Translations under genes and position numbers: made by a program
Shown: in pieces, positions 22,648 to 35,856 of the stretch
How positions within the stretch are numbered: the stretch's first letter is position 1
How the letters are laid out: every line of letters begins with the position of its first letter
From: Cenococcum geophilum 1.58
Taxonomy: Eukaryota > Ascomycota > Dothideomycetes > Gloniales > Gloniaceae
Length of the DNA: 64,000 nucleotides
NCBI GenBank assembly: GCA_001692895.1
Contig: KV748218.1
Span: 1,178,001-1,242,000, forward strand
Direction: 5' to 3'
Notes under the pieces: generated by a model
What the model was told of the DNA's origin: nothing
What the model saw: the letters and a program-made list of their open reading frames with translations, nothing else
Databases searched by the model: none

Positions 22648-24666
22648 ATGCCGAGAGGTCGCATCCTTACTCTAGCCACCGCAGCGCTCCTGCTAGAGGC
22701 ACTACCTCTAGTAGTCGCTCACGGGACTGACCATAATGACGGAATGGATATGGGCGGAATGCCTGAAGCTCCAGCGACAAATCCAGAAGCCCATACGAGG
22801 TCGATGAGCTATTGGAGCTATTCCGAACATGCTGGTTTGATGTATATGCACATCTTGCTCATGGTGATAGGGTGGGCTATAGTGTTGCCTGTCGGTATGT
22901 GTTGAACATCTACCTCTACTGCCTGTGCATGTTTGCTAATGTTCTTATCCAGGTGTGATGTTGAGCATTGCTCGATCTCGCTTCTCGCTGATTACACAAT
23001 TTGCTTTCCTCGTTGTAAATGCCTTCGGCCTGCTAACCGGCGTTATCTACGACCATAAAACCCCAGAGCTCTACGAGAATAACTCGCATAATAAGATTGG
23101 ATGGGCGATAACATGGATAGCGTCGGCATGGGTCTTCATGGGCCTCGTGCAGGCCTATACGGATCGAGCGAAGTCCCATTCCATGGAGGATCATGCCGCG
23201 CAGCCGGTTTCTGTCGCAGCCATGGCACAGTACCAGCGCGTACAGGATGCGGAACTTCCAAACATTTCTAGATGGTCTAACGACTCTGGTCAAGGCACAG
23301 AGCGCAATTCGGCGTCCTTATGCGGCCATTCCAGATCGCCGAGCGTTGAGTCGGAGAACCAGCAATTCCCCGAGCCTCAACATGCCTATCACCAGGATGA
23401 CGATGAGGGCTTCGACGACGATTCTGAGAAGCGCGGCTTTTTACGAAATACATCCGTTGACCGATTCCTCTCCCGGAACATTCCACGCTTCGCCGTCGGC
23501 CGAACTCTTAAGGCGATCCGGATTCTCTATGTGATGATTGACCGATCGATTCTTATGCTGGGTTTCTTAGCCATCACAACAGGTACTGTGGTGTACGGAG
23601 GCATTAGTGTAAGTTTTTGCGTCGTATGAAGTGTCGTTGGGTAAAGTAAACTAATGCAACCTTAGCGTGGAAATAATGTCTTCAGCGTCCTCGCGCATTA
23701 CGTCAAAGGAGGAATATTCTTCTGGTATGGCTTGCTTACTCTAGGTCGCTGGATGGGCGCGTTTGCCGATTTTGGGTGGGCATGGAACATGAAGCCGCCG
23801 AAAGAGGTTGTTGGACGTCGGCGTGCGGCCATAGCCACAGCCGAATTCACAGAGTCTTTCGTCATATGGCTTTATGGCGCCTCAAACATCTTCTTGGAGC
23901 ACTTAGCGGCTTGGGGTGGTGCTTGGAGTGCTCAGGACCTGGAACATGTCTCCATCTCTATTATGTTCTTTGGTGGCGGTTTGGTGAGTATTCCGCCTTT
24001 CTCGAGTTGAAACCGCAGCTAACCCCCCGCAGCTGGGCATGATTGTCGAATCACGATGGATGAGAGACCTTCTCAATATTTCCATCTCATCCTCTCGCGC
24101 CGCTTCACATTATGCCGACGAGTCGTGGGAGCCTCCAAAGACTTATCGCTTTTCGATGAACCCTCTCCCGGGACTCGTCATCTTGCTTCTGGGCACCATG
24201 ATGAGTGGGCATCATCAAGATTCGATGCTCTCCACCATGATCCATAAGCAGTGGGGTACCATGTTCGTGGGATTCGCTCTCGCTCGTGCAGTGACCTACG
24301 TTCTCTTATACATTTCTCCTCCAACTTCATTCCTCCCCTCGAGGCCTCCTTCTGAGATCATCTCTGCATTCTGCCTCATCGCTGGTGGCATAACATTCGT
24401 GGAGAGCGTAAGTTCCATACCCACGCTTGGTCGCAAGGCCAATGCGCGTATTCGATGCCGTTTGCTGACTTGCTGCACAGAACAAGGACACCATTGCCGC
24501 GCTGGAGTCCTATGAACTAGACGCCATGTTCACCTTCACGGTGACCATCGGCTTCACCACCCTCANCATGGCCTGGACAACCGTGCTCGTCGCCATCAAA
24601 GGCTGGGCCGTGCGAAAAGAGAGCACGAGTTCGTTCGCCAAACATAGCGCTGGTGCGCTGGCATAA
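22648..24666 (+). CDS. YTP1: YTP1-like multi-pass membrane protein (5 exons, 593 aa)
   Basis: Exons at 22,648-22,894, 22,953-23,608, 23,666-23,983, 24,033-24,407 and 24,481-24,666 join in phase to 593 residues. All four introns are short (49-73 bp) with GT-AG ends, and CTAAT/CTAAC branch sites are visible in the first three. Residues 1-24 look like a signal peptide (cut after VVA). A His/Met-rich stretch (HGTDHNDGMDMGGM) follows, then about nine or ten hydrophobic segments. The first, with HAGLMYMHILLMVIGWAIVL, is the DUF2427 signature. A long acidic loop (about residues 165-260) separates it from the Ytp1 C-terminal domain (KGGIFFWYGLLTLGRWMG onwards). Yeast Ytp1 has no settled function; it was noted for resemblance to respiratory-chain proteins. 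The start ATG is chosen because it opens the signal peptide. One ambiguous base at 24,566 leaves one residue undefined. Confidence 0.88.
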
Positions 24667-25701
24667 TAGACGTTGTGTATCGCCATAAACCGTCTGCTGA
24701 CCTGGCTTTGACGGCTTTAGGACGGACCGAGTAAGAAATTGGGTTGGGATTGTTCGCTCGCTCGCTCGCTCAACTGCGCTTGGGAGCTTTAAGTTGGTCT
24801 AGCGACGTTGGTTACGATGACGGCATCGGGAGGGAGGGGGTGGTGATGGTTTTGATCTTTGGTTTTTTTTTAAACGCATTATGATACCACTGCAGCGATT
24901 TACTCGCGTTGGCACTGCTGCACTTCGCTCTCGGACAATAGCTCGATCATTGTTATCGGATGGATGAGGGGGGATGGTTAATGTCGTGATGAATAACGGG
25001 GTTCGACGTAGGGACGAGCGGGGGAGAGACAGTGGTAATGAGCGGAGGGAAATTTATTCTGAGTTGGGAACTTGAACCCTGAGTTTTTTTGCATTTGAGA
25101 GTACGGTATATACACCTTGATGATGCGGCCCAGGCATCTGGAGGTATAAAAGCAACATAGCGGAGTAATCTCCGTGGGGGTAGAGAATCCGGATTCAGCC
25201 CTGATACCACTCACCTCACTCTATTCGTTCCTTTCCCTACGCGTGGCCACCAGCTAACACCATCCTGGAAGTAAGATTCGGATAATGCGAGGCTGGACGC
25301 GTGTTTGCGAACAGCCCGAAGCGGAATGCGAAGTTTCCGAATTAGGACTTGCATTTCGCATAATGCGAGCCTATCAGAACAAACGCGTTGGGAAAAGCCT
25401 TAGTGGACAGGTGTGTAAGTTGCCTCATCGCACCGCCCCTCTTCCTCTTCCCCTACCCGTCGCTCGCGCCAATCCGCTTCCGCGTGTCCCGCGTCCTCCA
25501 CGCACAGGTATACCCTTCCGACCTATTCGCGAGGGAGGTGCTGGGGTGGAGAATTTGGATACGGTTTTTGAAGAGGGCGGGTTTTCAACAAAGGATGTGT
25601 CGGTTGTTCTATTGCATCCAGTTAATATCACACTTACTCGTCAAGAGCCATCCTTATGGATTGATAGGGTGGAGTGTGCTAGCGTAGAGTAGATAGGAAT
25701 C
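24667..25701. other. Intergenic region between the convergent YTP1-like and DAM1 genes
   Basis: A GCTC microsatellite lies near 24,753-24,770, likely in the 3' untranslated region of the YTP1-like gene. A TATA-like box (TATAAAAG) lies at 25,145-25,152 on the plus strand, 132 bp before an ATG at 25,285 that opens a 135-codon frame (25,285-25,692). I recognise nothing in that frame; it overlaps other open frames and is proline/arginine-rich, so I list it only as a possibility. It would end 10 bases before the DAM1 stop codon on the other strand. Confidence 0.35.
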
Positions 25702-26346
25702 TTACAAGAATGTCGCCTCGGGGTCGTTGTCGTGTGGACCTTGTGAGCGACTCGGACCGAACGATTCGTTCAGCGAGGCCTGTTGCTGGGCCCGTTTGAA
25801 GGATTCCGGGACTGGCGCCTGTGTGGTGAAGTAGTCAGCATACAATTCTTTGCTGTCTCGTTCCAATTCGTCCCGGCTGCCGCAAGTGAGCATATCCCAC
25901 CGGTATCTTCCTCCTCCCTATTATATCCCCGCTCTTTCCGTGGCAAACCCCTATATTACGGCACCAGGAAGCACTATTGGTCATGAAGATGGGATTGGCC
26001 TCACCTCCGGAAAATCAACGCAAAAAGCGTTCATATTCATGCCATACAAGAACCCAGCAAAGCTCTCGCTGAACCGCGCTAAACTCTCATGCATGAGCTG
26101 TAAGTGCATGAAGTTGGCCTCCAGATCTGCCATAGAATCCGACAACTCTGCGAAAGCTGGCTCGAGCGATTCGAGCGGCGTAGAGGTCGTGTACGGCCCT
26201 GCAGCGCGTTGTGATGATTCGCGAAGGGATGAGCGGGATGAGGGGCGGAGCGGCGTGGTAGGGCGCGAGGGTGGATTGCGGCTGCGGGACGCAGAATTGG
26301 AGCGCCTAGTCGATGAGGGCGCGGTTTGGGGGGTTGTGGATGCCAT
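25702..26346 (-). CDS. DAM1: DASH complex subunit Dam1 (2 exons, 152 aa)
   Basis: Exon 1 is 26,346-26,005 and exon 2 is 25,818-25,702 (minus strand), separated by a 186-bp GT-AG intron. They join in phase after DFPE to give APVPESFKRA. Residues 1-50 are serine/proline/arginine-rich and basic. Residues 58-118 are the Dam1 signature: LEPAFAELSDSMADLEANF, then HLQLMHESLARFSESFAGFL, then YGMNMNAFCVDFPEAP. Dam1 is part of the fungal DASH/Dam1 ring, which couples kinetochores to microtubule plus ends and is controlled by Aurora B phosphorylation of serines. The serine-rich ends fit that regulation by inference. The length is near the short end for filamentous fungi. The intron is long for this locus, so a small extra exon is possible, but the conserved DFPE-APxPESF join argues for the model given. 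Upstream it faces the CRAL-TRIO gene. Confidence 0.9.
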
Positions 26347-26986
26347 TTTGGATATGCAGGAAGGTAATGTTGGCGTAGTGAGTGCGGAACGGTGTGTTAC
26401 CTGTAGAATGTTTTCATTTGGCGAATCACTCTCCTATAGGCGGGAGCAGACGGGTAATTAACGCGTTTGCTTTGCGTTACAACTCGAAAATTCAATTCCT
26501 GGGCTTTATGGTGAAACTGTAGCAAGTAGCGCATTCAAGAGAGGGCTGCGGATGTTTTTGGCGTCTCGTATAGTGTCTATCAGATAGTGAAATGTTGTTT
26601 TCATTATGCGCAATTAGACAAACAATACAAACAGTTGCATATTTCCACAAAAGCACAATGACGCCGTACAGCCCACTACGCCTGCAAACCCTCAGTCGGA
26701 TGTTGTGTGTTGGGCTGCAAGGCTGAAGATACCCTCCTATACCAACAAAAAATTACCTATAATGTGTTGCTAACGTTGCTTCTACCTTCCGTAAACGCTC
26801 CGTTCAACTCGGCATCCGCGCCATTGCTTGCACGACCTTACTCCGCCCCTCCGCGCACTGCCGGCCTCTTCAGCCCTACCGCGCAACCGCTGCACACTTT
26901 GGTATGACCTCCCCTAGCCTTTCTGATGCCATAAGTAGAAACAACTATCTAACTTCCTGTCTCCCTTAAGGTCCTATTCATCTTTT
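26347..26986. promoter_or_regulatory. Divergent promoter region shared by DAM1 and the CRAL-TRIO gene
   Basis: 640 bp lie between the two start codons. The base composition is normal. Pyrimidine-rich runs precede the plus-strand gene (about 26,950-26,980). A GTATGA...AAG stretch at 26,901-26,969 could be a leader intron of the CRAL-TRIO gene, but this is only a guess. A 66-codon frame at 26,707-26,907 is unsupported. Confidence 0.4.
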
Positions 26987-29009
<2,023 letters not shown>

Positions 29010-29799
29010 GGCCGTAATGGAGCAGCAGGGATGTAACGGATGGGGAGAAGGCTATAGAGAGTCTTGTACCCTGGTTTTTAGGCATTTATATGGTATTGTT
29101 TGATCTATATGGTTGGTGTGGACGTGCGGAAATCCACTGTTTTTCTATCTGGGATCCGCGGATTCATCAATCTATTATCTGTCCCATACTATACAACATC
29201 TAGCTACTCCTGGCTCGAATCACTAACTTTGAGAATGCAGCGTCTTACATTACATCATAACAGGTTTGGTGGTGGAACTGGTGGTGAAATTTATGTGAGT
29301 CGAAGGTTTATTTAATTGGGAAGTCTACTATCTCGCGCCAAGCGCTGACAACTACTCTCTTCTAGCTAGGATATCATACAAGGCTGCTAGCCTACAAAAA
29401 ATGAATCTACTTATCACCTCAATGAGTCTCCCGAAGAAGCCGCCTCTCTAAATAAAATGAAAAGGTGCCAGCACCACGCCGCGCCATCCACGCTGCGTGA
29501 CGTCTTACTCTAAGAAAACTCATATGCTCCGTAGTAGAATTTGATTATCCCATGCGCCGCTACGAAAGGTGCTCCTTTTACCAAGCCAACTAGAGGCTCT
29601 AGATTCAATTAAGTCTTGGCAAATAAAGCTGTAGACTTAATTAAGTATAACCCAATATTACGGTAATAAAGCTCAAATTTGATATATAATTCGACTCTAT
29701 CATGACTTAATTCGATCCAAGTGTTCCTGTAAGCAAGGCCTATGCGCGCAGAGGTTTAATCACAATAAGAAGCTATATAGATAACTATCACATATTAGG
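29010..29799. other. Intergenic DNA, right edge of the gene island
   Basis: Base composition shifts gradually to AT-rich after about 29,330. A 71-codon frame at 29,100-29,315 lies in the likely 3' untranslated region and is unsupported. The segment 29,600-29,720 has TTAATT-rich runs. I see no RNA gene. Confidence 0.4.
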
Positions 29800-30470
29800 G
29801 GGGGTCATTTGGCGCGGTTACGACCCAAGGTCCTTAGCGACTATAAGAATCTATAGTACTTTATAACCACAAAACAGCTAAGCTATTGTTAGGCCCGCTA
29901 GTTAGAATATCTATCTCGCTTCTAATTCTTAATTATGTACCTCCTAAGCGTCTAAAGCTAGAAGCCTAATACCCTAACCCGACGCTCGTAAGACACGTTA
30001 GCATTAAAAGAAGTACGCTCTTACCGAAATTAAACCCTGCTTTGTCCTAAACTATTTAATCTTCTTACTAAAGATCTTATAGTATACGTCCTTAAAATAA
30101 CTAACCGATTAATTAAATAGATTATAATTAATAAATACCTAAATAATAAGTTTATTTAAGAGACGCTTAAGCTAATATAAGATAGCATAAGACGCTTTAA
30201 AAAGATTTCTTTAAGTAAATACAAAGCTTGTGGAAACCTCTTATACTACTAGAACCGCCTAGTTATACCTAACTATCCCTTAACCCGTTAACCCGGGCAC
30301 GTAGGTTATCGATAAGAGCCTACTAATTAGATTAATAGGATTTAGTGGCCGTGCTTAGGAATACTTAGTGTTCGCGCACGGGCCTTTAACTCTACTTGCC
30401 CTGACGGGTTAAGGGATAACAAACTTAAGCTTAAACTCCTTAAACATATACGATTTACTAGTAGCCAGCT
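29800..30470 (+). mobile_element. Ty3/gypsy RNase H/integrase remnant
   Basis: Plus-strand text near 29,830-30,000 gives the gypsy RNase H end: a DYKNL-type block, ITTKQLS and LEYLSRF-like residues, then a block recalling the KPDALTRR signature. The following bases to about 30,470 read as a degraded linker/integrase start. The 141-bp MITE at 30,276-30,416 is inserted here. The remnant has many breaks and no LTR of its own could be assigned. Confidence 0.6.
30276..30416. mobile_element. MITE, 141 bp, same family as 2,752-3,064
   Basis: The left end reads TCCCTTAACCCGTTAACCCG and the right end GACGGGTTAAGGGA. TA flanks both sides (30,274-30,275 and 30,417-30,418). Inside are GTTATCGATAAGAGCC and GTGTTCGCGCACGGG, matching the corresponding blocks of the 313-bp copy; the longer copy has about 170 extra bp in the middle. 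It is inserted in a gypsy remnant. Confidence 0.78.
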
Positions 30471-31165
30471 ACCTAGGCTAAGGAAAGACCTTATATCTAC
30501 TCTAATGGGAGTACTATTAGTTAAATATATATAATATAATACAAAGGTATATCTCTAGCTACTATTATAAGGTGAGGATGTAAATAGGGAGTCTAATAAT
30601 AGAACAATAGGTATATTGTATAGACAGAGACGAATCCTTAAGGGAAAAGGAGGAGTCTGTGTGCGAGGTAGGAAGGGTTTTCCCTAGGTATGTGCAGAGC
30701 ACGTACCTTACGGGCGAGTCACCCCTGGGTTGCCCTAGGGTCGCCTATACCTTGCGGCTATATAACTATCTACTTAGGTTTTACCTAATAATGCCCCCCC
30801 CTTTAAAAAGGGTCGTCCCCAATCCTTTATATACTTAAGCCTTAATAAAACCCTATAAAAAACCTTAGTAAGAAAAAAATTTAGAGGGGAAAGAGCGTTT
30901 TAATTTTGCATATAAAGAGACGGGTATTGTATATATGCGGCGCAAAGATGTTAAGGAACTTTAACTAGCGGTTAAAGTTGTCTAATTAGTTAGATTGCCT
31001 TGCTAAGACTCCTCCGCATTTAACTAAGCTAGTAGTAATTTTATATGCCCGGCATGGAAAATCCTAATTGGTCTATTTAATAGGTAGAGCTAGTAGAGCT
31101 TAATACCGTCGCCTAAATTTAGTAGACTAGAAATATTCTAAAGCTCGCTTATATAGGTAGGTCGC
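30471..31165. mobile_element. LTR-retrotransposon debris (LTR edge and 3' non-coding module)
   Basis: A CCCCCCCC tract at 30,794-30,801 just after an ATAATG-type edge resembles the LTR/polypurine boundary at 4,730. From about 30,955 to 31,100 the sequence matches the non-coding module before the LTR in the gypsy element at 1-1,291 (positions about 820-970), including an imperfect copy of the AACTTTAACCG palindrome and the ATGCCCGGCATGGAAAATCC phrase. It is a broken fossil and the ends are approximate. Confidence 0.55.
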
Positions 31166-31191
31166 TAGTACCTTGCGGATAGGTTATAGAC

Positions 31192-31935
31192 ATGGCCATG
31201 AGTTCTGACGACAAGAGTCTGGATGAAGTTTTCGACTTCTTAATCGCACGCGCCAATGACGAAAATGTCCCAGCGCACCCTGACAGGATTTCCGCTCCCG
31301 CGATCTTTTGCAAGAAAACCAAACACGTCACATTCCAGAAAGAACTCCCAGAGCTCGATATTCCTCGGCCCGAGACACATCATTACGGCGATGATGACGG
31401 CCTGAATCTCGCACTCCGCGCCTGCTTCGACCGTATCGGTTGGTCCGTACATGGGATAAACATCATGGACATACCGTGGGAGCTAAATGGCGAGATTGAC
31501 TTCTCAGGAATTAGCATCTACGATGGTGCGCGCCAGAAAATCACACTCGAGGTCTTCCGCGAGCTAAATCAGGACTTCGATATATTTGGTACGAGTTTCA
31601 AAGATGTGTTTCCGAAATTCGATAAAGGTGATGAGAAGGAGGAGATGAAGCGGTATTGGGAGTTTATGGAGGGCATGCAGTGGGGTGATTGAGTACTTCC
31701 GGAGGGAAGATTGGTTATGATGGAGAAGGGGTGGCTGGGAGCGGCGATGTGTGATATTTGTTCGGGAGATGTGGTCGCTGTTTTGGAAGGTTGTAAATTA
31801 CCGGTTGTATTGAGGGCCTTTGGAAAGAGGTGGAGGTTGGTGGGTTCAATTTATGTGCATGGCATTATGGAAGGTGAGGTGATGGCGGTGGATAATAGGG
31901 AAAAGAGAACAGTTGAAATTTTCGAGATATATTGA
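31192..31935 (+). pseudogene. C-terminal part of a HET-type protein, split by an in-frame TGA
   Basis: ATG at 31,192 opens 166 codons ending at TGA (31,690-31,692). The same frame continues without another stop to TGA at 31,933-31,935. The downstream part reads SGDVVAVLEGCKLPVVLRAF and then YVHGIMEGEVMA, the typical C-terminal block of fungal heterokaryon-incompatibility (HET) proteins. The upstream part holds an unassigned region with HHYGDDDGLNLALRACFDRI and MKRYWEFMEGMQWGD. The N-terminal HET domain itself is absent: transposon debris ends about 25 bp upstream, and an in-frame TAG sits at 31,180-31,182. Composition is normal apart from the stop. The internal stop is consistent with one RIP-type transition at a tryptophan codon. 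Alternatively the first ORF is a real short protein. Confidence 0.6.
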
Positions 31936-32940
31936 TTCGGCCATCTAAGCAGTCTTTATGCGAGAAATTGAGCACTTGATGTAAATATCTCAATTTCTGA
32001 AACTGTTTCACACATTGACTTCACGTAGAATGAGTTATTTCATAAATCAGATCCTCCATGGATCGTTGGGGCGCACGGACGTTCGTACTGCTCCTTATCC
32101 AACGAATTTTCCACTGAGAGTCTGAGAGCTTATGGGCGTCGTTTTAGTGGTATAAAATATACTTTAAGGTGGAAGCTCTTTAGCTTCTCTATCTATTGCA
32201 TCGAATAACGACGTCGTGGCTATAAGCTCGGACCCCTAGAACCCGGTTACCCCTGAACACGGCCACATCGTCAAAATCAAATCACTGATTAATTAACCTA
32301 TTTTCTCTACAACGAATGGATCAATATGGACCAAAAGGAGCAGAACTTATAAATAGGTATTATAGGTTTCGAATCTGGTGTTTATAAGGCTGCGCGAAAA
32401 GCTGTGCTCGCATATATTATTCCTCCATCGACTTTAAATGATTAATTAAATGGCAAGCTACTAAAACAATATATACACTAATATAAATAGCGATTAATCC
32501 CTATATAGGAGGCCTCCCTTACTAATTAGGTACTCGAATAAAACTTATGAAAATTTACTCCCTTATATATTATGATATTTAATTACGCTGTTGCGGCTCC
32601 TATTAGGGTCCATATAGTAGGTCTATATGGGTATATATATATATATATAAGAGGGAAACCGTATAGCTAGGGCCGGATAAAACCTCTCCTTCTCTTGTTA
32701 TACGGCCTATATAGCCTCTCTTCTAATTAGTAACTGCTAAGCACGAGTAGACGTCTCTTTAAGGCGCTATAGAAAAGCTATCTTAATGCATACTTCTAGG
32801 TTTATCTAGTAGGGTATATAGCTAGGGCCTAGGTTTCGTTCCTAGCTGCTCCGGTTATTTAGGTAGAGTATAGGCCGGTGGCCTATAAGGCTAGTAGTAG
32901 TATAGAAGGTTCCGTTATCTATATCTACGTTAACGTACGC
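31936..32940. other. Transition from host-like to RIP-altered DNA, possible gene relic
   Basis: To about 32,300 the composition is normal. Around 32,205-32,280 a frame reads like NNDVVAISSDP and TPEHGHIVKIKSL, and 32,390-32,440 reads ESGVYKAARKAVLAYIIPPS. Both look protein-derived, but I cannot name a family. A TA dinucleotide run lies at 32,630-32,651. The rest to 32,940 is AT-rich with no frame. Confidence 0.35.
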
Positions 32941-32944
32941 AGCT

Positions 32945-33290
32945 TTGTAACTTGCTAAGTTTTACTAAGTTCTACTAGAATGTTAACTTCTACTAACTTC
33001 TACTAGGTTATTAAATTCTACTAAATTCTGTTAGGTTACCAACATTCTACCAAATTCTATTAGGTTATTAAATTCTATTAAATTCTGCTAGGTACCAAAT
33101 TCTACTAAATTTTACTAAATTCTGCTAAATTCTGTTAGGTTGCTAAAACTCTACTAAATTCTATTAGGTTGCTAAATTCTACCAAATTCTACTAGGTTAA
33201 TAAGTTCTGCTAAATTCTACTAGGTTGCTAAAGTTCTACTAACTTCTACTAGGTTGCCACCTATAAAATTCTACTATATTCTACCATTTC
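32945..33290. repeat. AT-rich minisatellite, core AAATTCTACTAGGTTGCTA
   Basis: About a dozen degenerate tandem copies alternate AAATTCTACTA with AGGTTGCTA-type spacers, with unit spacing of roughly 20-35 bp. Variation is mostly C/T and A/G. Degenerate copies reappear at 34,976-35,070 and, reversed, at 1,955-1,995. Confidence 0.8.
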
Positions 33291-33299
33291 TATAGTATT

Positions 33300-34930
33300 T
33301 ATCCTCCGCCTCTTGAAGCACTTTCTAGCCTCCTTTCTTTACCCTAGCCAGCTCTTTAGTAAATAAAAGGTGCGGTAAGAGGTTTGTTTATATAAACCAG
33401 TCTATAACTACCTTAGTAGCCTTTAGCTTAGTTAAGAGCTCTTTATATAAGGATATTCTAGTATAGTAATATATTTTCGCCTGGCTAGGAGTATATCTAG
33501 GGCAGAATACTACTATATATATTATTAATTATCGGCTATAGCCGTATAGGTAGGCCAGAGTTAGGTACCCTAGTACTTTTTAGTGGTAGAGGTATCTATT
33601 AAGCCCTATATACTTAGTTCTAAGTAGCGTATTAATCGTGCTCTCTACCTTTATAAGCCTCGCGTAGTATTTAAAGATTTCCTTATTCTATAGCTTGGCA
33701 TAGGCCGTTATATAGTAGGTAAGCGTGCTTTAGTACTTTTTTAATTCCCTTTTCTACCACTCCTTAAACGCCTTTTATACCCTAGCCCTTCTACTTCTCT
33801 TATACTATGCTTTAGATAAGTCTATTAGTTATATATCTATCCCTAAAATAGCGGCCGCTATCCTCTTAAGCTTATCCCGTCTAGTAGGCCGTATTAGTAG
33901 CTTTATTTTAAGCCGGAGTTAATAAGCTATTATGGCCCGTATAGTATTACACTCCCTTTTAATATACTCTCTTACTAGTCCTTCTAGTGTCCTTTCCGCG
34001 TAGGCTATAGTTAGCTCTTTAAGGTATATCTAAAGCGGCAAAAACCTAGTTTTATGCTCTAGTATTACTATTAGCGTTAATTTATACGCCCCCGTAATAG
34101 TGCGGAGGTATAGGTTCTATACTATACCTAGCTAGTATAGCTTAGTTTTACTTATCTCCTTAGGCTTTATTTACTCTAGTAGTAAATACTAGGTACTATA
34201 TCCGTATAAAATTACCGGCCAGACTATAGCAGAGTATACTATCCGCATCTTTTAGAAGGAGGCGCCCTATATAGAGGCTGTAAGCTAGGTTAGTGCGGCT
34301 ATTTAGGTAATCGCCTTTATTTTAATAATATTAACGTACGGTCCCTATTTAAGCTTTAAGTTAACCTATACCCTTAATACGCGTAGGTTACTAACTAGGC
34401 CTTCTGTAAAGCTATATATATTAACTATAGCCTTTATATTAAACTTCTTATGGCTCCTTATAAAATGGATAAGATAGTACTTTTTAGGGGTAAATACTAC
34501 CCTATACTAGTGTGCCTACGCCGTATATACCTTATGCGCCCTTTTTATAGTTTTATAGTTCTCCTCTATAGTCTTACTATATATTAGTATATTAGAGTTA
34601 TTAATAAATCTAAATGCTATAGTAGTTCCCCCTTATAGTTCTGGTAGGAGTATATAAGCAAAAAAAAGGAATAGGATTGGCGATAGCGCTAAGCTTTAGG
34701 GTATACTAGTATTTATTTATATTATTTATACTATATATCCTCTAATTAAGAGCCTTATTATTTAATCCTTAAGGAAGGACTTTATAAACTATACTATCTA
34801 GTAGGGTATAGCTTAGGCCTTTATATTATAGATTATTCTTTTATAAAAGACTTAGTTAAAGGCCCTAGAAATATTAAGGCTAAATAATAAGGCTACTAGG
34901 TTTAGGTTACTCCTTTACACTTATAATAGG
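33300..34930 (-). mobile_element. LINE reverse-transcriptase fragment (Tad1/I-clade type)
   Basis: On the minus strand, 34,720-34,640 reads like TGIPQSLALSPILFLFFAY, the LINE RT block 4-5 signature (GIPQGSxLSPILFLFF). LLPELYKG follows, then a degraded catalytic block, and further on a region like KGRIRYIRRRHT and PLKSTILSIL that recalls the RT thumb. Upstream (higher coordinates to about 34,930) is the FLKDQIIRLLI stretch before it. No endonuclease or RNase H was recognised, so this is an internal fragment. Many in-frame stops are consistent with RIP. Confidence 0.65.
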
Positions 34931-35100
34931 ACTAGCCCAGTTACAGTAGGAATGTCTTAGTAAAATACTTAACAGATAAATTCCAACGCTTTAACCAAAT
35001 TCTGCCGAATTCTAATAGCTTAATCGACTTCTGCCAAGTTCTACTAGATTAATCAAATTCTACTAAAGTCCGTTAAAGACCGCGTGCGTATATACGCACG
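34931..35100. repeat. Second patch of the AAATTCTACTA minisatellite
   Basis: 34,976-35,070 carries four or five degenerate units (CCAAATTCTGCCGAATTCTA, CAAATTCTACTAAAG). A short palindrome (GTGCGTATATACGCAC) lies near 35,085-35,100. Confidence 0.6.
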
Positions 35101-35856
35101 TATTAACCACTAAGCCCCTAACTATTTAGTTATATAATTCTCTTGTTATTCCCTTCTCTTCCTTATATAACGTCTTATTCTTAGCAAGAGCTATATACCT
35201 TAAATTTAAATAGAATTTATATTATTCCTTTAAATCTTCCTTAAAGTCTCTTCGCGCCCTTATATTACATTACGTTAAAACAACTACTATTAAAATAGTA
35301 AACGAACTCAAACTTACCGCGTTAACTATAAGCATTATAGCCCTAGTTAAGGAATAGTTAACTATAATATAACAGTTCTTTACGGATGCCTTAGCCTAAT
35401 AGCGAGCGATATTAGAAGCTTAGTACTAGTAATTAATAGAAGCAATCCGCAAAGAACTCTGTAACCTTAAAGCACTTGCGTTAAAGACCCTAATAGTAAT
35501 ACCTATAGATAAAATTAAAATAACTATATATAAACCTGGCTTGTTAAATATAAACCCTAAACTAGCAACGGTAGCTTAACTTATACCTATAATAAACCTA
35601 GTACCTACTATAAAATCTAAAAGGCTCCCTAACCCTCTAATATTTAATAGAAATTAAAATAACCTACGTCCCTTTATAACTAAGCTCCATCTTAAACTTT
35701 TAATAAACTATAACTAATACCCTACTAAAGCTAGCAAGATTGGCTATAGAATATCTTATTTAAGTAAAGACGCTACATAAACTATAGACCCATTCTTCTA
35801 TAACGACACCTTTATTAATTTTAAAATCTTTATCTCTCTATTAGAATAAATATATA
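35101..35856 (+). mobile_element. Ty3/gypsy gag, first part, interrupted by the giant element
   Basis: The plus strand carries a gypsy gag start: blocks like NPLIFNRN, LRPFITKLHLKLLIN and KIGYRISYLSKDAT, which match the N-terminal capsid region of fungal gypsy gag. The frame runs into the TIR at 35,857 and resumes after 55,165. No 5' LTR was identified. Broken, with many breaks. Confidence 0.7.

Noticed and set aside
25285-25692. 135-codon frame after a TATA-like box
   Set aside because: It could not be told from a chance frame: no recognised domain, overlapping open frames on both strands, and almost touching the DAM1 stop. Noted only within the intergenic entry.
32360-32380. tRNA-like T-arm word (TTTCGAATC)
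   Set aside because: No acceptor stem, anticodon arm or D-arm could be fitted around it.
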